From: Diplonema japonicum | Taxonomy: Eukaryota; Euglenozoa; Diplonemea; Diplonemida; Diplonemidae | Direction: 5' to 3' | DNA length: 64,000 nucleotides | Assembly (NCBI GenBank): GCA_964019335.1 | Contig: OZ025649.1 | Span: 124,001 to 188,000 of the forward strand | In this document: positions 10,524-21,188 of the stretch, one piece after another | Position numbering within the stretch: position 1 is the first letter of the stretch | How the letters are laid out: each line of letters starts with the position of its first letter | The notes under the pieces: model-generated | Database searches by the model: none | Told to the model about the DNA's origin: nothing | What the model saw: only the letters and a program-made list of their open reading frames with translations | Position numbers and translations under genes: made by a program

Positions 10524-10933
10524 CCGCTGCATGGCTCCATCTGTGAATACTTAGTTATGTTTAACCAACAGTTTCTAGTTACTGTAAAAGGAAGATCACT
10601 GGAAAAGAAAGTGTTCGTTCGTTGGCACCGCAACCAAATTCTGATACACAGCATTGCTAACGCTTGTCTTCATCGCCTTATTTAAAATGAACAAAAGCAC
10701 TTTGACTAGGCGAGCGCACTGTCGGACACTGGAAACCTCAGTCATTAACTGGGAGGTGCAGGACTTGCGTTGCAAAGAAACTCAAATCCCTTCTGAGGCT
10801 GAAAAGCAGTCGTCCATGGTGCCACAGCGCCAGGCATCCGCGTCCGGATATTTTTTCCTTCCAGTGATATTCTATTTCACAGTATTCTTTCTTTTGGAGT
10901 TTTTCTCTTTATAAGCAGTCCTCCAGGGGCGAC
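10524..10933. other. Spacer with possible small ORF
   Basis: A 410-nt spacer. An ATACACAG at about 10651 precedes an ATG at 10687 that opens a 75-codon frame to 10914 (see findings). A pyrimidine-rich tract (10840-10913) ending in AAGCAG (AG 10917-10918) is the probable acceptor of the next gene. Confidence 0.4.
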
Positions 10934-12953
10934 ATGTCTGGACTACATGCATGGGAGGACACCAGCCTTGCTGTGAGCCCCTCCCCAGCCAAGACACCCG
11001 GCAAGGGTGACAAAGAGGCGTCGTTGTTGTCGCAATATTTAGAGGCATCAACAGTGGTTCCGTCCCCAACACACCCTTGGGAGTCGCCGCTGAGCAGGGT
11101 CGACGACACAGAGCGGAGTGTCGATATGGACATGATGCAAAGGCTGGAGAACCTCAGCAAAGAAAACCACGAGCTGCGATTGAAACAAAATACTGACAAA
11201 GAAAAGGTGCGGTGTTTGCAAGATGACGTAGCCTACTTGAAGGATGAGGCCTCAAGGTTGAGGAAGGAACGCAACGAGCTCTCCGACAGGCTTAGGAACC
11301 AGTCAGGAAAGAAGGTGTGGCCCGCACACCCCACCGACCTCGAGGAAGACCTAAGCGACGCGCAGGCGGACGTCTCACGTCTACGAAGGGAGCGCGACGA
11401 CCTTGCCGACAAGCTGCGGAAAAACGACGGCAATAGCGATGTTCGCGAAGTGCTCAGAAAGAACATCCAAGAACTGCGCGAAGAGCACGAAGCGGCCCTC
11501 CGTGACCTGCGCAGCTCCTATGAAGACAGACTCATGAAAGTCAATGAAAAGACCTCTAAATTGTCAATGGAGAATGAAGAACTTGCCAAAGCCCTTGTAT
11601 GGCACTTATAACAACTTTTAATACAATTATTTAGGACCAAGCCAGCAGACAAGGGGACGCACACAGAACGAACGTCGCCCTCAAAAAGAGACTTGACGAA
11701 CTAACCGGACGTGTGGAGGACCAGGCAAAACTGTTGCAAGTATGCACTGCAAATTCTAGCACACACACCAACAGTCACCACGAAAGGAATCACCGAGCAA
11801 CGGTTATGGAAATTCATGGACTAAACCAGACATGGGTGCTACACGACAACCGCAGGCGAAGCAAGAGCCGCCATCTGCTGCATTTTCTCGCGCACTGCCG
11901 CCTTTGAAACCGGTTTTTGAAGAAAAAGCTCCTGGCACTCCCACCCAAAAACAGCCTTCAACAGAATTTAGTAATGTGCGGTCACCCAGCATCTACAATA
12001 ACAGATTAGAGTCCCCAAGAGGCCTGTCTTTAAGACGGCCTTCTCCTCAGCCCTTCCTACGAAAGAGTAGCATGGACCCAACAAGGCCTCACGACAGCCG
12101 CAACGACAACCTCGACAAAGCAGCAGCTTCTCCTGTGAAGTCTCCCTCGCGATCCATATCTCCACAACCAAATAGCTTGAAAGCTGAAGTTCAGCCGACA
12201 AAATCAGCTTGGCCTACGAATTTGATTGACTTACCCAGGACTTCTGTGCCTTCTCTCTCAGGAAGGACATCACCTTCTCCGTCGGGGCAACCTGTGTTGC
12301 ATGTTCCAAGAAGATCGGTCAGCAACGAAAGGAGAGCTCCCCGCCCACCAAGCAGGACAGCTTCGCCTGCTGAGTTCGACCCGCCACACTCCATGACGCC
12401 CGTATTTGAGAGTTCAGTCGGGAGGTCTGTTTCACCCGCTCCTATTGCAGAGGCGAGAGGTGCATCTGTGCAGAGACAAGACCCGACTCCCAAGAGATAC
12501 GAGGGGAGACGGTCCCCGCCACCTGTGTTCACGCCTAGTGATGAAATGAGAAGAGGTGCTAGAGTTGTAAGAAACCCTGCAGCGTGGAAATGGGAGGAGC
12601 AAGATGGCGGGCCTGGGAGTTTAGGCACCGCAATGGAGGTGGATGACGGGTGGGTGGTGGTGGCGTGGGATGTCACTGGAAAGAAGAACTGCTACCGTTG
12701 GGGGCACATGGGCATTTATGATGTTACTATCGTGTCGCCGCACGAGACGCCACGTGCTCCCAATTCCCCAAGGGCCATCAAGACAGCCTCACATGGGGTT
12801 AATCCTGCCCTTGGTGCGCGCCTTAGTCCAAGGCCTCAAGCTCATTCATCTTCAAATTACGCAAAGTCCCCCCACCCAGGCGGGTCGCCTAAGTCCAACG
12901 TAAGCCCTCCTCGAAGCCGACGCGGCGACGTCCCTTCCTTCTCTTCCTCGTAG
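10934..12953 (+). CDS. Coiled-coil protein with C-terminal Mib/Herc2 domain
   Basis: Three exons (10934-11596, 11635-11739, 11775-12953; introns 38 and 35 nt, both phase 0) encode 648 aa. Residues about 65-255 are a heptad-rich coiled coil with repeated RLRKERNEL/RLRRERDDL blocks. Residues about 260-510 are disordered and rich in Ser-Pro and Arg, a likely phosphorylation platform. At nt about 12556-12735 is a Mib/Herc2 domain: GARVVRNPAAWKW, EEQDGGPGSLGT, GWVVVAWD and a YRWGHMGIYDV ending, which fits the family pattern RVVRGPDWKWxxQDGG...GTV...VxWDxG..NxYRxGxxGxxDL. That domain binds substrate peptides in E3 ligases such as Mind bomb, but no RING or HECT is present. Likely a scaffold. Confidence 0.8.
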
Positions 12954-13063
12954 CACCACCTACCCTTACCCTTGTATGAGTGTACGTTGTCTCTCTTAGT
13001 GCACTGTTGTATTTCTTTGGTTGCATTCTTCTCTTTAAAATTTAACAAAACAAAGGATGCCAC

Positions 13064-16000
13064 ATGTCAAGAAGTATGGCAGACGAGCTTGTCAGAGCAG
13101 TGAATCTGGCGACAGGCCTTGTGAGTGAGCCGATTAGAGGATTGGGCAATGACTCACTACAGTTGCTTACGAGAAACTTTGCGATAGATCTGCTACAAAG
13201 GCTCAACATGGATCCTCATGTGATGGCAGGGGTGTTCCTGGCCCACGCAAGGGAGCGGCGTGGCCCCGCCCTTCCAGACGACAAGTTGTATGTGACAGAA
13301 ATAGAACTTGAGGAGTTATGTCGGAACATGATGATCAACAGTGTGGGGAGGAAACTAGTTGCGAGGAGCGAGCGGATGAGCATCCCATCCTTACTCAACT
13401 TGAACAACAATGTGAAGAATTTATTCCAAGCCATCGACGTTGCAGAGACGGGAACCTTAACCTGGGACCAGCTTCTGTGCTTTTTGATAGAAGCCACAAT
13501 GAAAGGGAGGGTAGGATGCTACTCCGATATACACAGCTACAACATCACTGACATGCACACTGTGAACGAAGTGACAATGGGGCGCATGACTTACGTGCAC
13601 GAGGTTCAAAAGGTTATGGTTGGATGCGATGGTGGTGTGCGTCTAACCGATCCGAAGAACCCTCTCAAATATGAATGGGTCCCTGTTCCTGGGAAGCTGC
13701 TCTGCTGTGCGTGTATCCCAGAGTATAGGATGCTGGCATCCGCCAGTCCCGATCTGACGATACGCTTTGTGGATATGAAATCGAAGAAGGTGAAGGCTAG
13801 CATTAGGTGTGACGAATCGCAGGTATCGATGGCATGGTCGAAGCGTTCGAAGACTCTGCTTACAGCCAGCAGGTCCGGTACAATCGCTTCATGGTCTTTG
13901 AAGTTCACGCGGGATGGTGAACGGGACGTGCCTGCAGACATGGAGGCTATCGATAACCCAAACGTTACAATACACCCGTACCTCTTCATGAAGACGCAGC
14001 CGCACGAGTCGCCTGTGCAAGACATCATGGTCCTCCCATTGAACGGCCGTATTGTATCCGCGTCACTAGACCCCAAGCTGATCATACAGGACCCATCCAG
14101 AGGTGACGTTATCGTTTCCTTCGGCGGCCACAAGGCAGGGCTGCTCTCAGTGGGCTTCAGCAAAGACAACGGGCTCCTCCTTGCTGGCGGCTTTCAACGT
14201 GAGGTCATGGCATGGCCTGTTTCCTCAGGACGGCACCACCCGCTGACTCTCCTCGACAAGCTGTCACCTCATGTGCACCCAGTCATCAACATACATGCAG
14301 TCGACGGGACTGCTCAAGTCATTTCCTTTGACACCAGCGGGATGGTGAAGGTGTGGGACATTCGGACCCTGAAGACCATGCAGACCATTCAAAGCAAAGA
14401 TGCTGGGACGTTCAGGGACGCCTTCCAGTCCATGGCTTTTATACCCGAGGAGAGAAAGGTCATTATCAATACAAAGAAACAATTCGTCTTTTGCAACTAC
14501 TGCCACAACACTGATAACGTGCGTAACACTGCTGATGGTACGGCAATAGCTGCAACGTGTTACTTTCCCGAGTCACAGCTCATCATGACAGCAGCAGCAA
14601 GAAGGATCAGACTGTGGAACCTGAGCAAGGGCATGCTCTGTACGGCGTACGAAGACGTCTTAACAGAGACAGACAGTGTGTCCGCTGCTGCAGTCGATGC
14701 GAACAGCAGCATGTTATACCTTGGCACGCACAAAGGGTACATTAAGATGCTTACAACATGCAATGGGGCTCTTCTCGCCACCATATCTGCTTGCGCTAGT
14801 GAAGAGATTCACTACTTAAAGCTCCTAAGCTCCAAACCTTCTAGCAAGTACCTCATCGGTACTGGCTGGGGGGGCAGTGTTTTTGTGTTTTCACTTAAAA
14901 ACGGAGAGATGAAAAAAGAGCCGATTGAAGACAGAGTCTTCTATAAGGAGATGGCAGACGCAAAAGCAGCGGCCTTTTCTGAGTCCCTGATGTTAATAGC
15001 GTTAGGTAGGAAGGGGACAGTCTCGCTGTGGAAAGCAAGCACTAGACACGATGAGTTTTCGTCCGTGAACCTGCATACTATCCACACGGGCTCGACGGCT
15101 TCCGTGACTTGCATCACAATGGCGCCGGTGCTTAACTTGATTTTTGTGGGCGCAGGGCAGTGCACCCTGCAGGCTTATTATTACGATTTCAGCAGTGAGC
15201 AGAGCCCGATACACCTGGTGACGGAGTGGGAGGTGACCAAGGTGCATTTATCATTGTCGGGAGTCGAGTGTGACTCTGTGACCCACATGGTGTACATTTC
15301 AGACGAGCTGGGGTGGATCCACCCCTATTATGTGGGCATGTTAAGCGATTACTTAAGCAGCACCTCATGGGTGAATCACACTGCCCAGTTCGATATGACT
15401 ACTGTAGTGCCCCCTGTCCATGCCCACCCCGACGGTGTACTTTCTGTAGTAGTTGTGAGCGATCCTTATAGTGTAGTTATCAGCACCGGACACGACACAT
15501 GCGTTCGTTTGTGGACGCCTTACATGCAACCTGTAGGCTTCCTGGACCCGTATAAGGCTGGCGGTGGGTACGCGATCTCTGAATACTTGCTTTCCAGCAA
15601 GGATAATAACGTAGATATCGGAGGGTTTCACACAGAGCCACAATGGGTTCCTAAACAAAAGACGGAAATCAAAAGTCCTAAGGGGCTTAACAAAGACCTG
15701 CTTTCCATGCTTCCTGATGATGTGATTGGGTTTCTAGAGGAGCAGGAGGGGATGGAGAAAACGAAGAGTAAGTCTGCCAAGGCTGTCACGGTGCGAAGCT
15801 CTGCAAAAGAAGCGAGGTACATCCCAAAGAAGCCGATGCCGAGACGACGGCAGCAGTTCCCTGCGATACACGATGGGCTAGCACTGGAGATGAGATGCTT
15901 CGATAGAGCCGACCAGTGCCTTCGGAGCTATGCTATGCCGACTAAGGCAGACAGGTTAGGCGAGCTGCAGGCGTGTACTGAAGGGATGTCCCTATATGAT

Positions 16001-16345
16001 GTTGTGCTGAAATCGTGCATTGACAGGAACTCAAAAAATGACACAATCCTCAGCAGGACCATGCGGAAGGACAGGCTGCTGAGGGAACAATGCCGGCTGC
16101 ATATCGAGGCAAAGCACCGTCAGCACAAAAAGCAACAGGACCAACCGCCACCCTTGGACAACAACTCTATTTACGCCACATGGAACATGTTGCAGCAGTC
16201 TTCAAACCTCCTGTCGCCCAGGGTCGCGATCACACCACCCCCGGCGCTCCCTGATGTACCCGATGTTCTTGAGTTATCGCCCAGACCCGTCACGACCTTC
16301 CCCTGTTTGTTCCGCAAGAACCCACTTCAATTCAAGATGCAATGA
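13064..16345 (+). CDS. WD40-repeat protein with N-terminal EF-hand-like region
   Basis: Intronless, 1093 aa. The first about 160 residues are helical and include a degenerate EF-hand around residues 122-150 (NLFQAIDVAETGTLTWDQLLCFL). At least eight WD-like blades follow, roughly residues 175-860. They include SASPDLTIRFVD, TASRSGTIASWSL, SFDTSGMVKVWDI, AARRIRLWNL, GTHKGYIKML and a late STGHDTCVRLWTP. The C-terminal about 200 residues are basic and probably unstructured. EF-hand plus WD40 is the layout of WDR49/WDR64/EFCAB8-like ciliary proteins. Assignment to one of these is inference. A second in-frame ATG lies at codon 5. Confidence 0.8.
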   Translation: MSRSMADELVRAVNLATGLVSEPIRGLGNDSLQLLTRNFAIDLLQRLNMDPHVMAGVFLAHARERRGPALPDDKLYVTEIELEELCRNMMINSVGRKLVARSERMSIPSLLNLNNNVKNLFQAIDVAETGTLTWDQLLCFLIEATMKGRVGCYSDIHSYNITDMHTVNEVTMGRMTYVHEVQKVMVGCDGGVRLTDPKNPLKYEWVPVPGKLLCCACIPEYRMLASASPDLTIRFVDMKSKKVKASIRCDESQVSMAWSKRSKTLLTASRSGTIASWSLKFTRDGERDVPADMEAIDNPNVTIHPYLFMKTQPHESPVQDIMVLPLNGRIVSASLDPKLIIQDPSRGDVIVSFGGHKAGLLSVGFSKDNGLLLAGGFQREVMAWPVSSGRHHPLTLLDKLSPHVHPVINIHAVDGTAQVISFDTSGMVKVWDIRTLKTMQTIQSKDAGTFRDAFQSMAFIPEERKVIINTKKQFVFCNYCHNTDNVRNTADGTAIAATCYFPESQLIMTAAARRIRLWNLSKGMLCTAYEDVLTETDSVSAAAVDANSSMLYLGTHKGYIKMLTTCNGALLATISACASEEIHYLKLLSSKPSSKYLIGTGWGGSVFVFSLKNGEMKKEPIEDRVFYKEMADAKAAAFSESLMLIALGRKGTVSLWKASTRHDEFSSVNLHTIHTGSTASVTCITMAPVLNLIFVGAGQCTLQAYYYDFSSEQSPIHLVTEWEVTKVHLSLSGVECDSVTHMVYISDELGWIHPYYVGMLSDYLSSTSWVNHTAQFDMTTVVPPVHAHPDGVLSVVVVSDPYSVVISTGHDTCVRLWTPYMQPVGFLDPYKAGGGYAISEYLLSSKDNNVDIGGFHTEPQWVPKQKTEIKSPKGLNKDLLSMLPDDVIGFLEEQEGMEKTKSKSAKAVTVRSSAKEARYIPKKPMPRRRQQFPAIHDGLALEMRCFDRADQCLRSYAMPTKADRLGELQACTEGMSLYDVVLKSCIDRNSKNDTILSRTMRKDRLLREQCRLHIEAKHRQHKKQQDQPPPLDNNSIYATWNMLQQSSNLLSPRVAITPPPALPDVPDVLELSPRPVTTFPCLFRKNPLQFKMQ

Positions 16346-16439
16346 CCTTGCTGTGCTTACATTTTTTCTTTCTTTCTCCCGCTCTTTGCCCACTTTATCT
16401 GCTCTTGCAACAGAGCACATCACAGGTGCAAAAACAACA

Positions 16440-17270
16440 ATGGGTTGCTGCTCGAGCTCCACGCCTAACAAGTCCGACAACAAGGACAGAATGAAGCATG
16501 CCCCGAAGGTGGCGTCACAGCCGCAGGTATAGATGAACTAACCAATTGTTATTAATATCTCAGGCTGGGATGCCAATGGGGATGACTCCCGAGCAGAGGA
16601 TGCAGGCGATGAGGGACTTTGTGACCGTGAGCGAGAAAAAGGCGGAGGAGATACTGAACATGAGCAGCAAGACTCCTGAAGAGATTATGAAGTCTCTGAC
16701 ATCGATACAGGACCTATTGGTGTGATTTTTTTTGGGGGGATGACATAAACACATTTCACTTGCGCAGAGAGTTATCAGGGACGAGGCCCGCTTTGAGGCG
16801 ACAGGGAAGCTGGAGGCTGTGTTCAATGCGTTCGACGATCAGCCGGCTGACGGGAAGCTATCGATTTTGGAATCTAACGCCTTCATAAGAGCGTACTTCG
16901 AGTGCATGGAGAACTTTATTGCGAAGCTGTACAGAGTTGGGGTATGTTGTGGTGACTAAACTAATAACAAAACACTCGCAGCTGGAGCTCGTGGAACCTG
17001 AGAACAAATCCAAGCACGCTGACAGCACGAGAAGAGTCGTCGACCTCTTCAAGAACAAGAGGGAGGAACTGATCCAAATGTGGCATGAGAACTGCGACAG
17101 GAACAGAGACGGCCAGCTGCAGCTCCTGGAGGTATGCACAGCACACTTTAACTACATACTTGCAGGTGAAAGAGGCCTTCCTCGGCAACGGCGCGGGCGA
17201 CGCGGAGAAAAAGCTTGCAGTTTTCCTTGACCAAGAACTGCACGAGCTCCTGTTCACTGAACAAGTCTAA
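16440..17270 (+). CDS. Acylated EF-hand protein
   Basis: Five exons (16440-16526, 16564-16719, 16768-16941, 16982-17131, 17166-17270), all joined in phase 0 by introns of 37, 48, 40 and 34 nt, give 223 aa. The N-terminus MGCCSSS is a classic myristoylation (Gly2) plus palmitoylation (Cys3, Cys4) signal for membrane or flagellar membrane attachment. Two EF-hand-like units follow. One is degenerate (AFDDQPADGKLSILE). One is good (DRNRDGQLQLLEV, with Asp, Asn, Asp, Gln and Glu at loop positions), and the last intron splits it exactly before the final helix. The design recalls kinetoplastid calflagins by analogy, not by proven homology. The acceptor CACAG lies 14 nt upstream of the ATG. Confidence 0.8.
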
Positions 17271-17611
17271 ACATCAAAGAGCTCCCACTCAGGCAACAGT
17301 ATCATAAATCCAGACAACGTAAGGAGTCTCCTCCCAGAGCACTGTGATGTGATATACAATGAAGTGTTGGCGGGTTCATGTTTGCTCTTTACTTGCACTA
17401 CGTCATTACATGCCTATGCCCTCTACTTTGCGGCCCTGAAGAGGAACGTAAGCTTCGTCTCACGCACACCGCTGCTGGTATCGCGGGCGCCCATTGTATT
17501 TGACGTACCCAATAAACCCCTCCACCCCTCTGTACCGCCCCACGTTTCTGTTGTAGCGCACCCTGCCGCACTACCATCACTTAAGCACACACACACACAC
17601 ACACAACTAAC
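17271..17611. other. Spacer with CA microsatellite
   Basis: A 341-nt spacer. It ends in a (CA)n tract at about 17587-17606, immediately before the VIT/VWA start codon. No clear AG lies between the tract and the ATG, so the acceptor for that gene may be the AG near 17585 or further upstream. Otherwise nothing recognisable. Confidence 0.5.
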
Positions 17612-20600
17612 ATGAAGACGAGATTTTTCTGGTCTTGTCTGTGTCCACAGCCGAAGCCTCATGAGTCTGAATCGGAAGAGGAAGAAGAGGGAGAGTGTCC
17701 TTTGAAGTCGCTGTCGTATGAAGTGAGCGTAGAGGGATGGGTAGCACAAGTGAAGGTGGAGCAGGAATACAAGAATGAAGAAGAGAAGAGTGTGGAGGGG
17801 GTATATGAGTTTCCATGTGACCCCAAAGCAGCTATTACAGATGTGGTGATGAAGATAGGTAACAGAGTAGTGAAGAGCCAGGTGATGGAGTCTGGTGATG
17901 CAAGGGATACCTACGAAGACGGGATCGCCATGGGGTCTAAGGCATTGCTTGTGGAACGGAAGAAGAACAAAGACGACGTGTACAGGATCACTGTGGGGGC
18001 CATTCCTTCGAATGAGAAGGTCACTGTTGCACTTACGTATACCGTAGAGCTCAAGATGTTGCCGTCCAGGGAGGGTGAGCTCATCATACCTTTGACGACG
18101 ATGCCTCGCTACGGTGAGCCTGCTAAAAAGGGCGAGGCCCCTCTTCCTCCCAGGACAAGACGGAGCCAGCAGCCGTACACCGCAGTCATCCGTTGCAGCG
18201 CACTCGATTCTAGCGTCGCAGGTTTCTACTCTCCTTCCCACGACGTGTCTGACCTCACTGTCCCTCAAGAGTTCACGCCCGATCGCGATGTCGCCATTTG
18301 CATCAAAAACGTTGATGACGGCCCCATCCGCGTCACGGCTTCCACCGATACTACAGTACCAGGGGACATGCATCACGCCTTGGCTATCCCTATCAAGCCT
18401 AAGTACCCCTCGGAAGAGGCCAAGAAATCTTTCAGAAGAACACCGAACACAGAGGTTGTCATCCTCCTGGATTGCTCGGGCTCCATGTCGGGGGAACCTA
18501 TTAACTCGTGCGAGAGGGTAGCAAGATTCTTCATACAGTCTTTGCCTGCTGGGTGCCTCTTCAACATTGTAAAATTCGGAACCACCTTCAATACTCTCTT
18601 CGAGTCACCCATGCCTCTCCAGGCCGATACGCTGCTGAAAGCAAAGGAATACGTCAATGGCTTGAAGGCAGACTTGCGAGGGACCAATCTGCTGAGCCCG
18701 CTGAAGGCGTTATATGGGAAGTCGCCAAGGGCAGGCTGTTCGAGACAGTTTCTTGTCATCACCGATGGAGCTGTAAAAAACACTTCGGAGGTGTTGAAGC
18801 TTGCAGCATTGAAAACAAGGAGCACAAGGGTATTTAGTGTGGGGCTGGGCTCGGCTTGCTCGAAGATGCTAGTGGAGGGGCTTGCGAGATTTGGCAATGG
18901 GACAGCCACGTATGTCAGCGACACGGCAGGAATGACGTCGGCCATCATGAAGGTCGTGAAGCAGATGACACGCCCTGCAATTACCGACTGCAGCCTGAAG
19001 TCTACCGTCCTTGGGTTCAAATTGACGACGAAAACAGTCCCACCAGTCTTCTATGACACATCCCTCATTGCCTATGGCTTCGCCCCAGCAGAGTGGTCAC
19101 CCTCGCTGCTTGCAGGCGCCGCTAGCACTCCCCAGAAAATTGTTATCGAAGGAGAGAAAAGATCTTGCCTCCTTGAAGCGGAAGATGGCTTTTTGACCCT
19201 CTCTCAAGGCGACACCCAAAGCATCCTTAACACCACATGTCCTGTTCTGCTTGACGAGAAAGCAGGAAAAGTGAAGTTCACCACCACAGCGGACAAGACG
19301 ATCGTGGTAAAAAGCCCCAAAGAAACGCTGTATGAGATTGCGCTGCTGCTTAATAGGTACGGTGTGAAAAACACTTTGTTGCAGGATGTTACTGTTGGTG
19401 CACACAAGTTCAGCCTTGGCCTGGAAAAGGGTGCTGTTCGCTTATTCGTCTCAAGGTCAAAGGCCAGGGCGCCTTCAGTCATCAAAAGCATCGAATGCGA
19501 CAGGAAGAAGATGCAGCTTAGCCTGTTACCAGATGCAACTGTAAAGACACCCATTGTCGTCAAGGTAACTGATGAGGCGCTCCTCCTAACGCTGGGAGAC
19601 TTGGCAGACGCTGCTTTTATCCCACACAGCTTGCCGTCCACGAATGGCGCCATAATAAACTTTGTATACAACTCCGACGGGCACCACAGGGTGACCCCCT
19701 GCTTGGGGGGCAGCGGGAAGGGAGCCTCACATGTTCACAAAATGGCAAGCTTCAAACTAATCAAACAGCTCGAGGATGCGGAACTACTGGAAGACGACAC
19801 CCAAAACAAAAAGCAGCTGATCGAAACCTCGATTGCCTCGGGCATCCCTTGCAAATACACGTCTTGTGTTGCTGTCGACGAGGATGGCGACGCCGACGCT
19901 GCACAGGGTGCCATGGCGACACGCCGGGTGCCGATCAGCGAGCCTGCTGGTTGGGCGAATGAAAGATCTACATTTAAATTCGGGGCCAAACAGAAAAAGA
20001 AGATGTCAAAGGGCACGCGAGGGGCTATGCGAGTCAGCTCAGTCCTTATGGCTAAAACAGCAGTGCCTACAATGCTTTCAACCCGGGCAATGTCGATGAG
20101 CAGTCCGCCAGTGTCGATGCCACAAAGCAGATTGTCAATGCAGATGCAACAAGACTTGTTTTCCATTGATGATACAATGGCTGCGATGCCCCGTTCGAGA
20201 AACAGAAGAAAACGCAGCAGCACTGAGTCGTCTCCAGAACGTAGAGAGCGAGATAAGCGCAGAGGTAAAGGTTGCGCAATTGAACAGCAGATCCGAAAGA
20301 AGGATATGGAATGCGTTGATGTGATGTCAAGTGAGTGTGAAGAAGATGAGGCCCTGCAACTTGACGCATTATCAATACCCGCCACGACTTCGATTGTAGA
20401 ACAGCGAGTGAAGCAAGGGTTGGACGAGATCTTGTACATGCAAGCCTTTGACGGGTCGTGGGCGGTGTCAGAGATGCTGGTTCAGCTTATCAACACCACT
20501 ACAGAAGATGTCAAAGCAGAGGCCTCTGCACGTTCCTTACCCACTGTCGTGTGGATGACCGTACTTGTGATGCAGTACCTCATGCGCAACTTTTTCGAAC

Positions 20601-20692
20601 ACAAAGACGAGTGGTGCCTCATCTATGACAAGGCAGAGAACTACATTCGCGATGCTGGGCACGGTGACACTCTTGACACTATCGCTGCCTAG
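17612..20692 (+). CDS. VIT plus von Willebrand factor A domain protein
   Basis: Intronless, 1026 aa. Residues about 35-165 are a VIT domain (YEVSVEGWVAQVKVEQEY, VEGVYEFPCDPKAAITDV). Residues about 280-450 are a VWA domain with an intact MIDAS, DCSGS at 287-291, plus RGTN and the VFSVGLGSACS strand, so a bound metal ion is likely. A beta-rich middle region, a basic disordered stretch with RNRRKRSSTESSPERRERDKR-like runs, and a C-terminal helical segment (about 925-1020) complete it. The same VIT-VWA pairing is found in VWA5A/LOH11CR2A, PARP4 and inter-alpha-trypsin inhibitor heavy chains. There is no signal peptide and the N-terminus has Cys9 and Cys11, so a cytoplasmic role is more likely. 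The function of the protist members is not known to me. Confidence 0.85.
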   Translation: MKTRFFWSCLCPQPKPHESESEEEEEGECPLKSLSYEVSVEGWVAQVKVEQEYKNEEEKSVEGVYEFPCDPKAAITDVVMKIGNRVVKSQVMESGDARDTYEDGIAMGSKALLVERKKNKDDVYRITVGAIPSNEKVTVALTYTVELKMLPSREGELIIPLTTMPRYGEPAKKGEAPLPPRTRRSQQPYTAVIRCSALDSSVAGFYSPSHDVSDLTVPQEFTPDRDVAICIKNVDDGPIRVTASTDTTVPGDMHHALAIPIKPKYPSEEAKKSFRRTPNTEVVILLDCSGSMSGEPINSCERVARFFIQSLPAGCLFNIVKFGTTFNTLFESPMPLQADTLLKAKEYVNGLKADLRGTNLLSPLKALYGKSPRAGCSRQFLVITDGAVKNTSEVLKLAALKTRSTRVFSVGLGSACSKMLVEGLARFGNGTATYVSDTAGMTSAIMKVVKQMTRPAITDCSLKSTVLGFKLTTKTVPPVFYDTSLIAYGFAPAEWSPSLLAGAASTPQKIVIEGEKRSCLLEAEDGFLTLSQGDTQSILNTTCPVLLDEKAGKVKFTTTADKTIVVKSPKETLYEIALLLNRYGVKNTLLQDVTVGAHKFSLGLEKGAVRLFVSRSKARAPSVIKSIECDRKKMQLSLLPDATVKTPIVVKVTDEALLLTLGDLADAAFIPHSLPSTNGAIINFVYNSDGHHRVTPCLGGSGKGASHVHKMASFKLIKQLEDAELLEDDTQNKKQLIETSIASGIPCKYTSCVAVDEDGDADAAQGAMATRRVPISEPAGWANERSTFKFGAKQKKKMSKGTRGAMRVSSVLMAKTAVPTMLSTRAMSMSSPPVSMPQSRLSMQMQQDLFSIDDTMAAMPRSRNRRKRSSTESSPERRERDKRRGKGCAIEQQIRKKDMECVDVMSSECEEDEALQLDALSIPATTSIVEQRVKQGLDEILYMQAFDGSWAVSEMLVQLINTTTEDVKAEASARSLPTVVWMTVLVMQYLMRNFFEHKDEWCLIYDKAENYIRDAGHGDTLDTIAA

Positions 20693-21188
20693 TAGCACAA
20701 AAGGAAAGCAAAAACAAAAAAAGAATGAAAAAGACCCTAGCCTCCGAAAATCAACGAGTGCCCCCCCCTCTCAACACCCCCTTGCCTTATTCTTGATGAT
20801 TTTCCCGCTTTCCCCCTTTCTTTTATTTATTTTCTCTGCTCTTTTCTAATTACCTTTTTCTTTCCTTCGCCTCTTTCATTTGCATGATTTCTTACGCTTC
20901 GGATTCCGTTAAGTGACCCGGCCTTTGTCCATAGTGGTTTCTTCCACACAGTTTTTGCAGAAAACCCAAATGTCGCACATTGACCGACGCAAATAAATCC
21001 ATTCCAGCCCTAGAAAAAGCAATTGTAATTTTTTTTAGCCCGTTATTTTGCGATTTCTGTTGGGTCACTTAACGGATCCAGAGCGTTATTTTATTTTTTA
21101 TTCTTGTTCTTTTCCAAATTTCACGGTGTGTATTTACACAGAAGAGGGGGGGAAAGAGAAGAAAAAAGAAGGGGAACAAACCAAAAAC
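20693..21188. other. Spacer containing a MITE
   Basis: Spacer of about 500 nt between the VIT/VWA and OTU genes. A MITE occupies 20895-21085. The T-rich sequence following it ends in TATTTACACAG (AG 21140-21141), the likely acceptor for the OTU gene, leaving a 47-nt 5' UTR. Confidence 0.6.
20892..21088. mobile_element. MITE, PIF/Harbinger-like, with TTA duplications
   Basis: A 191-bp non-coding element (20895-21085) bounded by imperfect terminal inverted repeats. The left end is CGCTTCGGATTCCGTTAAG continuing to TGACCC. The right end is GGGTCACTTAACGGATCC followed by AGAGCG. They match over about 24 bp with one indel. Both ends are flanked by a directly repeated TTA (20892-20894 and 21086-21088), the target-site preference of PIF/Harbinger (Tourist-type) elements. 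The interior is A/T-rich with no ORF. The superfamily call rests on the TTA alone. Confidence 0.75.

Noticed and set aside
17423-18376. Minus-strand open frame of 317 codons
   Set aside because: Antisense to the VIT/VWA gene, includes Val/Cys runs from the CA microsatellite; no family signal.
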